From contig NZ_JAQEGR010000001.1 of the NCBI RefSeq assembly GCF_027667425.1, positions 310,001 to 374,000 on the forward strand: a DNA stretch of 64,000 nt. The letters run 5' to 3'. The notes under the pieces were generated by a model. It was given only the letters and a program-made list of their open reading frames with translations, ran no database searches and was not told the origin of the DNA. The translations under genes and the position numbers were made by a program. Shown in pieces: positions 1 to 8,314 of the stretch. Numbering within the stretch: the stretch's first letter is position 1; every line of letters begins with the position of its first letter. The stretch is from Fusicatenibacter saccharivorans (GTDB lineage Bacteria > Bacillota > Clostridia > Lachnospirales > Lachnospiraceae).

Positions 1-2
1 TC

Positions 3-1463
3 TGTTTTACCGTGCAGTCGTTTGCTGCACTCAAAGAGCGGGATGAGGATGAGCGCCATTACATTCTGATGCGGCAGATCATCATGATCATTCTGATGAA
101 TTTCATCTGTTTCTTCGTGATGTTCCTGCAGGAAGGCGAAGTATCAACGATTCAGATGTTTCTGCTCACGATGGCGTATATCCTGGGCGTACAGATCCTG
201 TACCGCCTGATTTACCGGAAGGCATCGATGATCCTGGTAAACAACATGTGTATGCTGCTCTCGATCAGCATGATTATTCTGACGAGACTGAGCGTGTCAA
301 AGGCGATGTCCCAGTACAAAATTCTGGCGGCATCCACACTGCTCTGCTTCATCATTCCGGTCATTGTCCGAAAGGGCAAGTTTCTGAAAAATCTGACCTG
401 GATTTACGCTGTGCTCGGAATTGCCATGCTTTCCGTCGTTATGGTGCTTGGCTTTACTTCCGGCGGTGCGAAGCTGTCGATCGAAATCCACGGCATTACG
501 TTCCAGCTCTCCGAGATTGCCAAGATCACACTCGTGTTCTTTATGGCAGGCATGCTGCGCGAGGATAATTCCTTTGGAAACGTTGTGAAAGCAACGGTCA
601 TTGCGGCAGTTCATGTGCTGATCCTTGTTGCATCCACCGACCTTGGAACTGCGTTCGTCTTCTTTATGGCGTACGTGGTTGTAATCTATGTGGCAACGAG
701 AAAAGCCAGATATCCGCTTTTGGGACTTGCGGGAATGAGTGCCGCCTGCGTTGTGGCGTATTTCCTGTTTTCCCATGTACGGAACCGTGTGGCACTCTGG
801 CAGGATCCGATCGGAAACTGGGATATCAGCAGCCAGTTAGCACAGGGACTCTTCGGCATGTGCTCCGGCGGATGGTTCGGAACCGGCCTTTTCGAGGGAC
901 GGCCTGACATTATCCCGGTTGCAACGAAAGACTTTATTTTCTGTGCGATCTGTGAGGAGATGGGCATTATCTTCGGAATCTGCCTGATTCTGCTGTGCAT
1001 GTCCACATTCCTTCTGATTATCAATATTTCCATGAAGATGAGCAAACGGTTCTACAAACTGATTGCCATGGGTCTTGGAACGGAATATGCGACACAGGTG
1101 TTCCTCACCATCGGAGGAACCATTAAATTTATTCCTATGACAGGTATCACGCTGCCGCTGGTCAGCTATGGAGGAAGCTCTATGTTCTCCACGGTGCTGA
1201 TGCTGTCGATCATTCAGGGATTGTACATCTTAAGGGAAGACGAAGGTGAGGAGCTTGAGAAAAGACAAAACAAGAAGAAACGAAACCAGCAGAAAAACGA
1301 CCCAGGCGCCAAGAAAAAACGACGCCCGGACGAAGAGACCGAAAGACGAAAGAAGAGCGGCAGCCGGAACGACGGACAGGGAACCCGCCAGAAGTACCGC
1401 GAGCAGCCGGATGAATTCGAACGGCGGATCGAAGAGCAGACCGAGAACAGCCTCCACTGGTAA
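3..1463 (+). CDS. FtsW/RodA/SpoVE-family (SEDS) cell-wall polymerase, 5' end outside window
   Basis: This is a multi-pass membrane protein of the SEDS family, which polymerises peptidoglycan glycan strands together with a class B PBP. The frame is open to the window edge; the first possible start (GTG at 12) has no visible ribosome site, so the N-terminus is probably missing. Family marks are the ISFQLSEIAK-like segment (here GITFQLSEIAKI), STDLGTAFVFF with the conserved Asp of SEDS proteins, and the C-terminal SYGGSSM motif. After the last membrane helix comes a tail of about 65 residues very rich in Lys, Arg and Glu. That tail is encoded by DNA which also encodes the N-terminus of the next gene in another frame. 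The adjacent class B PBP is the expected partner. Whether it serves division, elongation or sporulation cannot be told from sequence. Confidence 0.9.
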   Translation, partial: CFTVQSFAALKERDEDERHYILMRQIIMIILMNFICFFVMFLQEGEVSTIQMFLLTMAYILGVQILYRLIYRKASMILVNNMCMLLSISMIILTRLSVSKAMSQYKILAASTLLCFIIPVIVRKGKFLKNLTWIYAVLGIAMLSVVMVLGFTSGGAKLSIEIHGITFQLSEIAKITLVFFMAGMLREDNSFGNVVKATVIAAVHVLILVASTDLGTAFVFFMAYVVVIYVATRKARYPLLGLAGMSAACVVAYFLFSHVRNRVALWQDPIGNWDISSQLAQGLFGMCSGGWFGTGLFEGRPDIIPVATKDFIFCAICEEMGIIFGICLILLCMSTFLLIINISMKMSKRFYKLIAMGLGTEYATQVFLTIGGTIKFIPMTGITLPLVSYGGSSMFSTVLMLSIIQGLYILREDEGEELEKRQNKKKRNQQKNDPGAKKKRRPDEETERRKKSGSRNDGQGTRQKYREQPDEFERRIEEQTENSLHW

Positions 1464-2877
1464 GGCGGCAAACAACGGCGCAGGGCCGTATCTGATCGTT
1501 TCGTTCCTGTTCGTGGCCATGTTTCTTGGGCTGATCGCGTATCTCGTTTACTTTAATGCCGTGCGGAAAGAAGAATTTCTGAATAGTTCTTACAATACGA
1601 GACAGAATAACTATGCAGAGCGCGTGATCCGCGGAACAATCTATTCTGCGGACGGCCAGGAACTGGCAAAGACGACGACAGATGAAAACGGGGATGAGGT
1701 AAGAACGTATCCGTTCGGCAGCCTGTTTGCGCAGGTGGTTGGCTACACGGGAAAAGGAAACAGCGGCCTCGAATCTTCCTACAACTATATGCTGATGGAG
1801 TCCCATACAAGTAAGTTAAAGCAGGTAAAGAATGAATTCAGCGATGCGAAGAACCCGGGAGACAGTCTCTATACAACGCTGAATACAACACTCCAGCAGG
1901 CCGCGGCCGATGCACTGGACGGATACCGCGGTGCAGTTGTCGTGCTGGAGGCAAAAACGGGCCGTGTACTTGCCAATGTGAGCAATCCGGTTTTTAATCC
2001 CAATACGATTGATGAGGACTGGGAGGCACTGAACGCAGACGATGAGAGCGGCGTGTTTCTGAACCGCGGTCTGCAGGGAAGATATCCGCCGGGATCTACG
2101 TTCAAGATTGTTACTTCGCTTGCGTATCTCCGTCAGAACGGCACACTGGACGGTTTTTCGTTCGACTGTGACGGTGAGCTGACAGCAGGAAACTATACGA
2201 TTCACTGCTCCGGCGGTGAAGTGCATGGACCGGAAGATTTTGCAGGTGCGTTTGCACATTCGTGCAACTCTGCCTTTGCACAGATTGGCCTTTGGCTGGA
2301 TAAAGATGCCTTCCGCTCGCTGGCGGATTCCCTGTATCTGAACAGCCGTCTGGATCTGGAGCTTCCGACCAGCAAAAGTTCTTTCGACCTTGATTCGACA
2401 ACGGCGGATGCTCTTGTGATGCAGACCTCCATTGGCCAGGGCGATACGCTGGTAACACCGATGGAGATGGCACTGATCGCCTCCGCGGTTGCAAATGATG
2501 GAGAAATGATCAAACCGCGTTATGTGGACAACATTGTGTCTGCGGACGGACAGGCAGTCAAAACCTTTTACAAAGAGTCTCTTGGCACGGTAATGTCCGA
2601 GAGCGAAGCCAATACGCTGACAGAGCTGATGAAAGGCGTTGTCCAGAGCGGAACTGCAGTTTCACTTTCGGATCTGCCGTACAATATCGCCGGTAAAACA
2701 GGAACCGCAGAACACGGAAGCGACGGAGAGACACCGCATTCCTGGTTTGTCGGATTCTCCAATGCGGATGATCCTGATATTGTCATTGCTGTTGTGGCAG
2801 AAAACGGCGGATATTCGAGTGAAGTCGCTGTACCGATTGCAAGACAGGTAATTGAAGCATATTATGCACAGCAGTAA
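1246..2877 (+). CDS. Class B penicillin-binding protein (peptidoglycan transpeptidase)
   Basis: This membrane-anchored D,D-transpeptidase cross-links peptidoglycan. It has a basic cytoplasmic N-terminus of about 80 residues, one membrane helix (about 81-103), a dimerisation region, and a transpeptidase domain. All three active-site motifs are visible: STFK (Ser284, Lys287), SCN (339-341) and KTG (484-486). The size (543 aa) and layout fit the FtsI/PbpA group. The GTG start at 1246 has an AAGGGA-like site upstream and overlaps the preceding SEDS gene by 218 bp; an ATG at 1411 would shorten the overlap but has a weaker site. The pair is presumably co-translated. A terminator follows the stop codon. 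Confidence 0.9.
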   Translation: MRSLRKDKTRRNETSRKTTQAPRKNDARTKRPKDERRAAAGTTDREPARSTASSRMNSNGGSKSRPRTASTGKAANNGAGPYLIVSFLFVAMFLGLIAYLVYFNAVRKEEFLNSSYNTRQNNYAERVIRGTIYSADGQELAKTTTDENGDEVRTYPFGSLFAQVVGYTGKGNSGLESSYNYMLMESHTSKLKQVKNEFSDAKNPGDSLYTTLNTTLQQAAADALDGYRGAVVVLEAKTGRVLANVSNPVFNPNTIDEDWEALNADDESGVFLNRGLQGRYPPGSTFKIVTSLAYLRQNGTLDGFSFDCDGELTAGNYTIHCSGGEVHGPEDFAGAFAHSCNSAFAQIGLWLDKDAFRSLADSLYLNSRLDLELPTSKSSFDLDSTTADALVMQTSIGQGDTLVTPMEMALIASAVANDGEMIKPRYVDNIVSADGQAVKTFYKESLGTVMSESEANTLTELMKGVVQSGTAVSLSDLPYNIAGKTGTAEHGSDGETPHSWFVGFSNADDPDIVIAVVAENGGYSSEVAVPIARQVIEAYYAQQ

Positions 2878-2886
2878 ACGATGAAA

Positions 2887-2928
2887 AAAACGCGTTCGAA
2901 CCGGAAAGGATGGGTTCGGGCGCGTTTT
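2887..2928 (+). terminator. Intrinsic terminator after PBP gene
   Basis: A 12-bp stem (CGCGTTCGAACC paired with GGTTCGGGCGCG, two G-U pairs) is followed by TTTT, ten bases after the PBP stop codon. Confidence 0.8.
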
Positions 2929-3081
2929 CTGAATTTTTAGAAAAATGTTAGAAAAAGGATGCGGTTTTAAGGTTGCGCGGGGGCGGGAAAAGAGGTATAC
3001 TTTTTAACAGAAGATCTGGCGGCAAGCGGGAAGAAAAGAGCTGTCAGGGAATGGAAAAAAGCCAGAAGGAGCTTAAAACGT

Positions 3082-3558
3082 ATGATCGAAGCAGTAAGCT
3101 GCGGAGGTATCGTAATCTACCGTGGAAAAATATTGACGCTTTACAAAAGCTACCGTAACAAATATGAAGGCTGGGTTCTGCCGAAAGGAACCGTTGAGCC
3201 GGGAGAAACCCATGAACAGACCGCTGTCCGCGAGGTATATGAGGAGTCCGGCGTGCACGGAACCATCATCAAGTACGTGGGAAAAAGCCAGTACAGCTTC
3301 AGCATTCCGGAGGACACCGTGGAAAAAGAGGTGCACTGGTATCTGATGGTCTCATCCGGCTACTACAGCTGTCCACAGAGAGAAGAATACTTTGTGGATT
3401 CGGGCTATTACAAGTATCACGAAGCATATCATCTGCTGAAGTTTTCCAATGAACGGCAGATTCTGGAAAAGGCCTATCAGGAGTATCTGGAACTGAAGAG
3501 AGCAAATTTATGGAAGGTTCAGCCACAGGCTCAGGGAAAATATGGTAAACTGGTATAA
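3082..3558 (+). CDS. Nudix hydrolase
   Basis: This is a predicted cytosolic hydrolase of nucleoside-diphosphate-linked substrates. The complete Nudix box GX5EX7REUXEEXGU is present at residues 36-58 (Gly36, Glu42, Arg50-Glu51, Glu54-Glu55, Gly57), preceded by the WVLPKG strand typical of the family. The length of 158 aa is normal for a single-domain Nudix protein. Its substrate cannot be deduced. The ATG has an AAGGAGC site upstream. The 3' end overlaps the next small gene by 17 bp, which suggests translational coupling. Confidence 0.88.
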   Translation: MIEAVSCGGIVIYRGKILTLYKSYRNKYEGWVLPKGTVEPGETHEQTAVREVYEESGVHGTIIKYVGKSQYSFSIPEDTVEKEVHWYLMVSSGYYSCPQREEYFVDSGYYKYHEAYHLLKFSNERQILEKAYQEYLELKRANLWKVQPQAQGKYGKLV

Positions 3559-3871
3559 AAATCTGTACGTCGGGGATACTGCAAAAAAGAAACAGAAAAA
3601 ATGGATGCGCCGGATTGAGAACAAAAAAGCAGTTCCGGGAGTCTGGCTCCTCACACTGCCTTCCAATCAGCAGAACAATCTGGATGTAATTCCGGCGGAT
3701 CTGCTTTTGCAGCCGGCCGTGCGGAGAAACTGTCCGATGATTGTCGGACTTGCCGTGTCGCGCGAGGAAGCTTTTGAGCTTGTGGAGGCGATCGCATTGG
3801 AAACTTATCGGGAAACCGGAGAAGTAAAAATCCGGGAATGGCTGCTGAACCGGATTGAGGGATGTGAATGA
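3542..3871 (+). CDS. Conserved-looking small protein of unknown function
   Basis: I do not recognise this 109-aa protein. It is soluble, with a basic N-terminal third (several Lys/Arg around residues 15-30) and an acidic, probably helical C-terminus. It has no cysteines arranged as a metal site and no signal peptide. It overlaps the Nudix gene upstream by 17 bp and the DUF2953 gene downstream by the ATGA arrangement. It is therefore almost certainly expressed as part of this four- or five-gene operon, whose later members are sporulation-associated. Confidence 0.7.
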   Translation: MVNWYKNLYVGDTAKKKQKKWMRRIENKKAVPGVWLLTLPSNQQNNLDVIPADLLLQPAVRRNCPMIVGLAVSREEAFELVEAIALETYRETGEVKIREWLLNRIEGCE

Positions 3872-4851
3872 TACATATACTATTCATGATTTTGAAGGCA
3901 CTGGGGATTTTACTCCTTGTTTTACTGTTTCTCGTGCTTCTTATCGTCTGCACCGTCCTGTTTCTTCCTTTTTGCTACCGGGCGCAGGTTCTGAAAGAAG
4001 AAGAGGGATTTGCCTGCGTAAAAGCGAGCGGAAGAGTATCGTGGCTTTTCGGAGCTGTCGCGCTGACGGCCTCGTATGAGGAACAGAAGCCGGAGGCGCA
4101 GATTCTGCTTTTCGGGGCATCACTGGAAACATGGAAACGGCGGCTGAAAAAGATCCGCCGGGGAGAAGCGTCCGTGCCCCGGACGGAGGAAAATGAGACA
4201 GAAAATGCGCCGGAAGCAGAAAAAACAGCAGAGCAGAAAGCACCGGACCAGAAAGAAAAGCAGCAGAAGGTGACAGCACAGAAGGAGCAGCCAGAGCAAG
4301 AGCAGGAACCGGATGCGCCGAAAAAAAGCATTCTGGAACGGTTTTTCGGAAGGATCGAATATCTTCCGGAAAAACTGCTGAATCTTGCCAGCCGTCTGCT
4401 GCAGACAGCTTTCCGGCTGTTGGAACTTCCGTTCCGTCTGCTTGAAAAACTGGAGCAGAAAATCCAGGCAGGCAGACGGTTAAAAAGAAAGTGGGAGAGT
4501 GTGAAAAAATTCTTCCGTTCGAAGATGTTCCGTGAGGCACTGCTCCATGCAAAGAAAGAAGTGCTTTATTTCCTGAAGAAAGCAGCACCGAAAAAAGTAA
4601 CCGGCACAGTCCGGTTCGGATTTGACGATCCGGCACTGACCGGAGAGACACTCGGCATTCTGGGTATGATTTATGGAAAACTGCCGAAAGACCTTTCCAT
4701 CCAGCCGGATTTCGAACAGGAAATTCTCCGGGGCGATGTCCGGATGAAAGGAAGTTTTCAGGCTGTGACAGCAGCCGGCATTGCACTTCGATTATTCCGG
4801 GATCAGAATCTTCGGAAAACCATACGACATTTCAAACACAAGGAGGCCTAA
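3868..4851 (+). CDS. DUF2953 domain protein (YtfI-like)
   Basis: An N-terminal membrane helix (about residues 4-30) is followed by a highly charged, Lys/Glu/Gln-rich linker (about 95-155) and a C-terminal region with the DUF2953 pattern (GFDDPALTGETLGILG). Bacillus YtfI is of this type and lies next to ytfJ, just as this gene sits 3 bp before a GerW/YtfJ gene. That synteny supports a sporulation-linked role, although the biochemical function is unknown. The start overlaps the upstream stop codon (ATGA). Confidence 0.8.
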   Translation: MIHILFMILKALGILLLVLLFLVLLIVCTVLFLPFCYRAQVLKEEEGFACVKASGRVSWLFGAVALTASYEEQKPEAQILLFGASLETWKRRLKKIRRGEASVPRTEENETENAPEAEKTAEQKAPDQKEKQQKVTAQKEQPEQEQEPDAPKKSILERFFGRIEYLPEKLLNLASRLLQTAFRLLELPFRLLEKLEQKIQAGRRLKRKWESVKKFFRSKMFREALLHAKKEVLYFLKKAAPKKVTGTVRFGFDDPALTGETLGILGMIYGKLPKDLSIQPDFEQEILRGDVRMKGSFQAVTAAGIALRLFRDQNLRKTIRHFKHKEA

Positions 4852-4854
4852 AAG

Positions 4855-5259
4855 ATGGCAGAAAAGGACAACACATTTCAGAATACCGTAGAAGCACTGT
4901 TCCGCGGAATGGACAGCTTTATCACAACAAAGACGGTCGTAGGTGAGGCGATCCACATTGAGGATACGATTCTTCTGCCGCTGGTAGACGTTTCCTTCGG
5001 CGTGGGAGCGGGTGCATTCGCAGAAAATGCAAAGAACAATGCAGGAGGCGGTATGGGCGGAAAAATTTCTCCGAGCGCCGTTCTTGTCATCAGCAAAAAC
5101 GGAACGCGTCTGGTCAACATCAAAAACCAGGATGCTGTCACCAAAATCATTGACATGGCTCCGGATCTGATCAGCCGCTTTACCGGCAAAAAGGAAGAGG
5201 AAGGGTATACCGCAGAGAAAGTAGAGCATATAATAAACCAAGAGGCGGATAAGGAGTAA
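4855..5259 (+). CDS. ytfJ: GerW/YtfJ-family sporulation protein
   Basis: This 134-aa protein matches the GerW family (YtfJ in Bacillus), needed for spore germination with some germinants. Visible marks are the N-terminal helix, the strand GEAIHIEDTILLPLVDVSFGVGAG, a Gly-rich loop (NNAGGGMGGKISPSA) and the following NGTRLVNI segment. It follows its usual partner, DUF2953. The AAGGAGGCC site upstream of the ATG lies inside the preceding gene's end. An AAGGAG site just before its own stop serves the small gene that follows. Confidence 0.85.
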   Translation: MAEKDNTFQNTVEALFRGMDSFITTKTVVGEAIHIEDTILLPLVDVSFGVGAGAFAENAKNNAGGGMGGKISPSAVLVISKNGTRLVNIKNQDAVTKIIDMAPDLISRFTGKKEEEGYTAEKVEHIINQEADKE

Positions 5260-5265
5260 GCTCGT

Positions 5266-5412
5266 TTGTGCAGAATTTTAGGTTTTCTGCTGTTCTGGAT
5301 GGGGGTCGGGCTTCTCATCAGCCTGATGATCCGCAGCTCATTTCTTACGGTTCTTGCGGCCGCTTTGCTGCTGTGCGTGGGATATCATCTGTTCTGCAAT
5401 ACAGGGGAATAG
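5266..5412 (+). CDS. Small two-helix membrane protein (48 aa)
   Basis: This short open frame begins at TTG 5266, nine bases after an AAGGAG site (5251-5256), and ends at TAG 5410-5412. It encodes two hydrophobic segments (about residues 5-22 and 26-44) separated by a short Arg-Ser turn, and has no long polar domain. It starts seven bases after the GerW stop codon, so it is probably translated from the same mRNA. I do not know a function. The good ribosome site, hydrophobic pattern and tight spacing support a real gene. Confidence 0.6.
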   Translation: MCRILGFLLFWMGVGLLISLMIRSSFLTVLAAALLLCVGYHLFCNTGE

Positions 5413-5467
5413 TGAAAAATACACAAAAAGATCGGAAATGAACTGGCTGATTTGTACAGAGAAATAC

Positions 5468-5496
5468 TTGCAAAATGAAGAAAGCTGCGCTATAAT
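5468..5496 (+). promoter_or_regulatory. Sigma-A-type promoter of a putative small RNA
   Basis: TTGCAA (5468-5473), a 17-bp spacer and TATAAT (5491-5496). No open frame with a ribosome site follows; a structured terminator lies about 55-90 bp downstream. Confidence 0.7.
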
Positions 5497-5502
5497 AAGT
5501 CC

Positions 5503-5594
5503 ATCTTAAATGAATCAGCCAACTATACTAATATCATAGATCAAGACGAGGGCGTCTTACCAGAACGAAAGTTTCGGTAGGATGCTCTTTTTCT
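5503..5594 (+). ncRNA. Putative small non-coding RNA (about 90 nt)
   Basis: A consensus-like promoter at 5468-5496 predicts a start near 5503. The transcript would end in a long hairpin (5548-5587) made of a 14-bp stem with a few G-U pairs, then a short inner stem closed by a GAAA tetraloop, followed by a U-rich tail. The 5' half (5503-5547) is A/U-rich and apparently single-stranded. There is no plausible coding sequence. It does not resemble tRNA, SRP RNA, tmRNA or a riboswitch I recognise. The function is unknown. Confidence 0.5.
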
Positions 5595-5675
5595 TTTGCT
5601 AAGCATATGGATCGTTGGCAGGTTCAGCTTAAGAGACCACGCTATTTTTTTCTCCCTTTTAAAATATAAAAAATA

Positions 5676-5718
5676 GAGCACAACAGGGCATAAGCGAAAA
5701 CTTATGTCCTGTTTGCTC
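5676..5718 (-). terminator. Strong hairpin, probable minus-strand terminator
   Basis: A near-perfect stem of about 18 bp (GAGCA-AACAGG-CATAAG paired with its complement) lies in the gap between the small RNA and rpmB. Read on the minus strand it is followed directly by TATTTTTTATATTTT, a good termination tail. It may back up the rpmB terminator. The plus strand also has a T run about ten bases later. Confidence 0.55.
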
Positions 5719-5762
5719 TTCCCAGAACTTTTTTTAAAATCTTAATTCTATTTTTGAACAGC

Positions 5763-5794
5763 AAAAAAGCCTTCCCGGACTGGAAAGGCCTTTT
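5763..5794 (-). terminator. rpmB terminator
   Basis: On the minus strand the stem AAGGCCTTTCC/GGGAAGGCTT followed by TTTT lies about 12 bases after the rpmB stop codon. Confidence 0.75.
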
Positions 5795-5805
5795 AACCAT
5801 TCAAC

Positions 5806-5991
5806 TTATGCACGCTCTACTTTTCCGGATCTTAAGCAGGAAGTACATACGTACATTTTCTGCGGTACACCGTCAACTTTAACTTTGACAGATTTTACGT
5901 TAGATTTCCACATTTTATTGCTTCTTCTATGTGAATGACTTACGTTGTTTCCGAAATGAGCACCCTTCTCACAAATTGCACACTTTGCCAT
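5806..5991 (-). CDS. rpmB: 50S ribosomal protein L28
   Basis: This 61-aa basic protein is L28 of the large ribosomal subunit. It begins MAKCAICEKG and contains VSHSHRRSNKMWKSN, the diagnostic L28 signature, and ends with the CTSCLRSGKV segment. Four cysteines, in CAIC and CTSC pairs, indicate the zinc-binding form. A GGAGGTG site precedes the ATG, and a promoter and terminator flank it, so it is a single-gene unit transcribed against its neighbours. Confidence 0.97.
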   Translation of the reverse strand: MAKCAICEKGAHFGNNVSHSHRRSNKMWKSNVKSVKVKVDGVPQKMYVCTSCLRSGKVERA

Positions 5992-6053
5992 GATTGCACC
6001 TCCTTGACATACGTACTTGAGTCAAAACGCATTTTAGACTCACAACATAAGTC

Positions 6054-6082
6054 ATTCTAACAGATCTATACCGGTTTTGCAA
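6054..6082 (-). promoter_or_regulatory. rpmB promoter
   Basis: On the minus strand: TTGCAA, 17-bp spacer, TAGAAT, about 60 bp upstream of the rpmB start codon. Confidence 0.55.
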
Positions 6083-6154
6083 GTAAAAAATGAAAAAATT
6101 ATATGAATTTTGAAGGTTTTTCATTTTAAACTTTCTTTTTTGCGGAAAAGCGGT

Positions 6155-6160
6155 TATAAT
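6155..6160 (+). promoter_or_regulatory. -10 element upstream of the Asp23-fakA-recG operon
   Basis: A perfect TATAAT lies about 75 bp before the Asp23 gene. The -35 region (around 6132) is weak. Confidence 0.45.
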
Positions 6161-6235
6161 GTATCGTAGAGTGGAGTCAGTTATTCCTGTCTCCATGTGT
6201 TTTGAATAGTATGATGGAATTGGAGGATACAAGGC

Positions 6236-6592
6236 ATGAAAGGTCGTATGAATACAGGCTTGGGAGAAATCGTAATCAATCCGGATGTAATCGCCCTGTA
6301 TGCGGGCAGCGTTGCTGTGGAGTGCTTCGGCATTGTCGGAATGGCAGCGGTAAACATGAAAGATGGACTGGTCAAACTTCTGAAAAAAGAGAGTCTGACA
6401 CACGGAATTAATGTATCGATTTCGGAAAATAAAATTTCCCTGGATTTCCACGTGATTGTTTCTTACGGAGTCAGTATTTCTGCCGTAACAGATAACCTGA
6501 TCAATAATGTGAAATACAAGGTGGAAGAGTTCACCGGAATGGAAATTGAAAAAATCAACATCCTGGTTGAAGGCGTTCGCGTCATCGACTGA
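6236..6592 (+). CDS. Asp23/Gls24-family envelope stress response protein (YloU-like)
   Basis: This 118-aa protein shows the Asp23 fold pattern: an N-terminal GEIVINPDVIALYAG segment, then GIVGMA, a variable middle, and a C-terminal EEFTGMEIEKINILVEGVRV that is strongly typical. Family members are small, often abundant cytosolic proteins; some attach to the membrane and are linked to envelope stress. It precedes the DhaL/DegV-type gene 15 bp downstream, the same order as yloU-yloV in Bacillus. GGAGG upstream of ATG 6236 decides the start. Confidence 0.9.
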   Translation: MKGRMNTGLGEIVINPDVIALYAGSVAVECFGIVGMAAVNMKDGLVKLLKKESLTHGINVSISENKISLDFHVIVSYGVSISAVTDNLINNVKYKVEEFTGMEIEKINILVEGVRVID

Positions 6593-6607
6593 TGGTAATA
6601 GGAGGAA

Positions 6608-8296
6608 ATGAAGAAAGTGGCTACAAATACAATTGATGCCGGCTTACTGGCAAAAATGTTTCTGGCTGGTGCAAAAAATCTGGAAGTAAAGAAAGAGTGG
6701 ATCAATGAGCTGAACGTGTTCCCGGTACCGGACGGCGACACAGGTACCAACATGACGCTGACGATCATGTCCGCAGTCAAGGAAGTAAACTCGCTCACAG
6801 AAGTGAACATGTACAACCTTTCCAAGGCAATCTCTTCCGGTTCTCTGCGCGGTGCCAGAGGTAACTCTGGCGTTATTCTTTCCCAGCTCCTTCGTGGCTT
6901 TACCAAGAAGATCCGCGACTATCAAGAGCTGAATGCAGAGATTCTTGCAGAGGCAATGGAAAAAGCAGTCGAGACTGCATACAAAGCCGTTATGAAGCCA
7001 AAAGAAGGTACCATCCTGACCGTGGCAAAGGGAGCAGCAGAGAAAGCAGCAGAGCTTGCACCGGAAAGCGAAGATCTGAACGCATTCATCGAGGACGTTC
7101 TCGCGCATGCAGAGTACGTGCTCTCCCAGACACCAGAGATGCTGCCGGTATTAAAAGAGGCAGGCGTTGTGGATTCCGGCGGACAGGGTCTCTTAACCGT
7201 ACTGCAGGGCGCATATGACGCGTTCCTCGGGAAAGAGATTGATCTGAATTTCGAGATGCCGGAAGCAAAGACAGAATTTGTCAGACCGTCCAAAGAGACA
7301 GAAAAAGAAATCAAATTCGGCTACTGTACCGAGTTTATCATTATGCTGGAAAACCCGCTTCCGGATGAAGAGGTTTATGCATTCAAAGATTTCCTGAACG
7401 GAATCGGAGATTCGATCGTTCTCGTTGCAGACGATGAGCTGGTTAAGGTACACGTACATACCAACGATCCTGGAAAAGCAATTTCCAAGGCGCTGACGTA
7501 CGGACAGCTGACCAGAATGAAGATCGACAACATGCGTGAGGAGCATCAGGAGCGCCTGATCAAGAACGCAGAAAAGATCGCAGCACAGCAGGCAGAGGAA
7601 GATAAGAAGAGAAAAGAAGCAGCAAAACAGCCGCCGAAGGAGAACGGATTCATCGCCGTGTCCATCGGAGAGGGAATCAAAGAGATCTTCCAGGGACTCG
7701 GTGTTGATTACTTGATCGAGGGCGGTCAGACCATGAACCCGAGCACCGAGGATATGCTGACTGCAATTGAGAAGGTCAATGCAAAGAATATCTTTATTCT
7801 GCCGAACAACAAAAATATCATCCTCGCAGCAAATCAGGCAAAAGCCATGACTGAGGACAAAAATATCATCGTTGTTCCGACCAAAACCGTTCCGCAGGGC
7901 ATCACAGCCATGATCAGCTATGTGCCGGAGAAATCTGCAGAAGAGAACGAGGAGGCCATGACAGAGGGCATCCAGATGGTGAAAACCGGTCAGGTAACGT
8001 ACGCGGTACGTGATACCCACATCGATGAGAAAGAGATCCATCAGGGCGACATCATGGGACTTGGCGATCACGGACTTCTCGCTGTCGGACAGGATATTCT
8101 TACCGTTGCAGAAGAAACCATCCGCGCCATGGTCGATGAGGACAGCGAGCTGATCAGCATCTACTACGGTGAAGATATGAGTGAGGAAGATGCCGAAAGC
8201 CTTGGCGAAAAAATCGAGCAGGCATATCCGGACTGCGATGTGGAAGTAAACTATGGCGGACAGCCGATTTACTACTGTGTCGTTTCGGTTGAATAA
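6608..8296 (+). CDS. fakA: Fatty-acid kinase subunit FakA / YloV (DhaL-DegV fusion)
   Basis: This 562-aa protein carries an N-terminal DhaL (DAK2) kinase domain with FPVPDGDTGTNM around residues 38-49 and SSGSLRGARGNSG, which bind ATP-magnesium. A middle region and a C-terminal DegV-like region follow (about 345-560, including the IILAANQAKAMT segment). In Staphylococcus the homologue FakA phosphorylates fatty acids bound to FakB, feeding exogenous fatty acids into phospholipid synthesis. No fakB is adjacent here. It sits between Asp23 and recG, the conserved Firmicutes order. Length and motifs are intact. Confidence 0.92.
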   Translation: MKKVATNTIDAGLLAKMFLAGAKNLEVKKEWINELNVFPVPDGDTGTNMTLTIMSAVKEVNSLTEVNMYNLSKAISSGSLRGARGNSGVILSQLLRGFTKKIRDYQELNAEILAEAMEKAVETAYKAVMKPKEGTILTVAKGAAEKAAELAPESEDLNAFIEDVLAHAEYVLSQTPEMLPVLKEAGVVDSGGQGLLTVLQGAYDAFLGKEIDLNFEMPEAKTEFVRPSKETEKEIKFGYCTEFIIMLENPLPDEEVYAFKDFLNGIGDSIVLVADDELVKVHVHTNDPGKAISKALTYGQLTRMKIDNMREEHQERLIKNAEKIAAQQAEEDKKRKEAAKQPPKENGFIAVSIGEGIKEIFQGLGVDYLIEGGQTMNPSTEDMLTAIEKVNAKNIFILPNNKNIILAANQAKAMTEDKNIIVVPTKTVPQGITAMISYVPEKSAEENEEAMTEGIQMVKTGQVTYAVRDTHIDEKEIHQGDIMGLGDHGLLAVGQDILTVAEETIRAMVDEDSELISIYYGEDMSEEDAESLGEKIEQAYPDCDVEVNYGGQPIYYCVVSVE

Positions 8297-8314
8297 GAGT
8301 AAGGAAAGAAAAAT

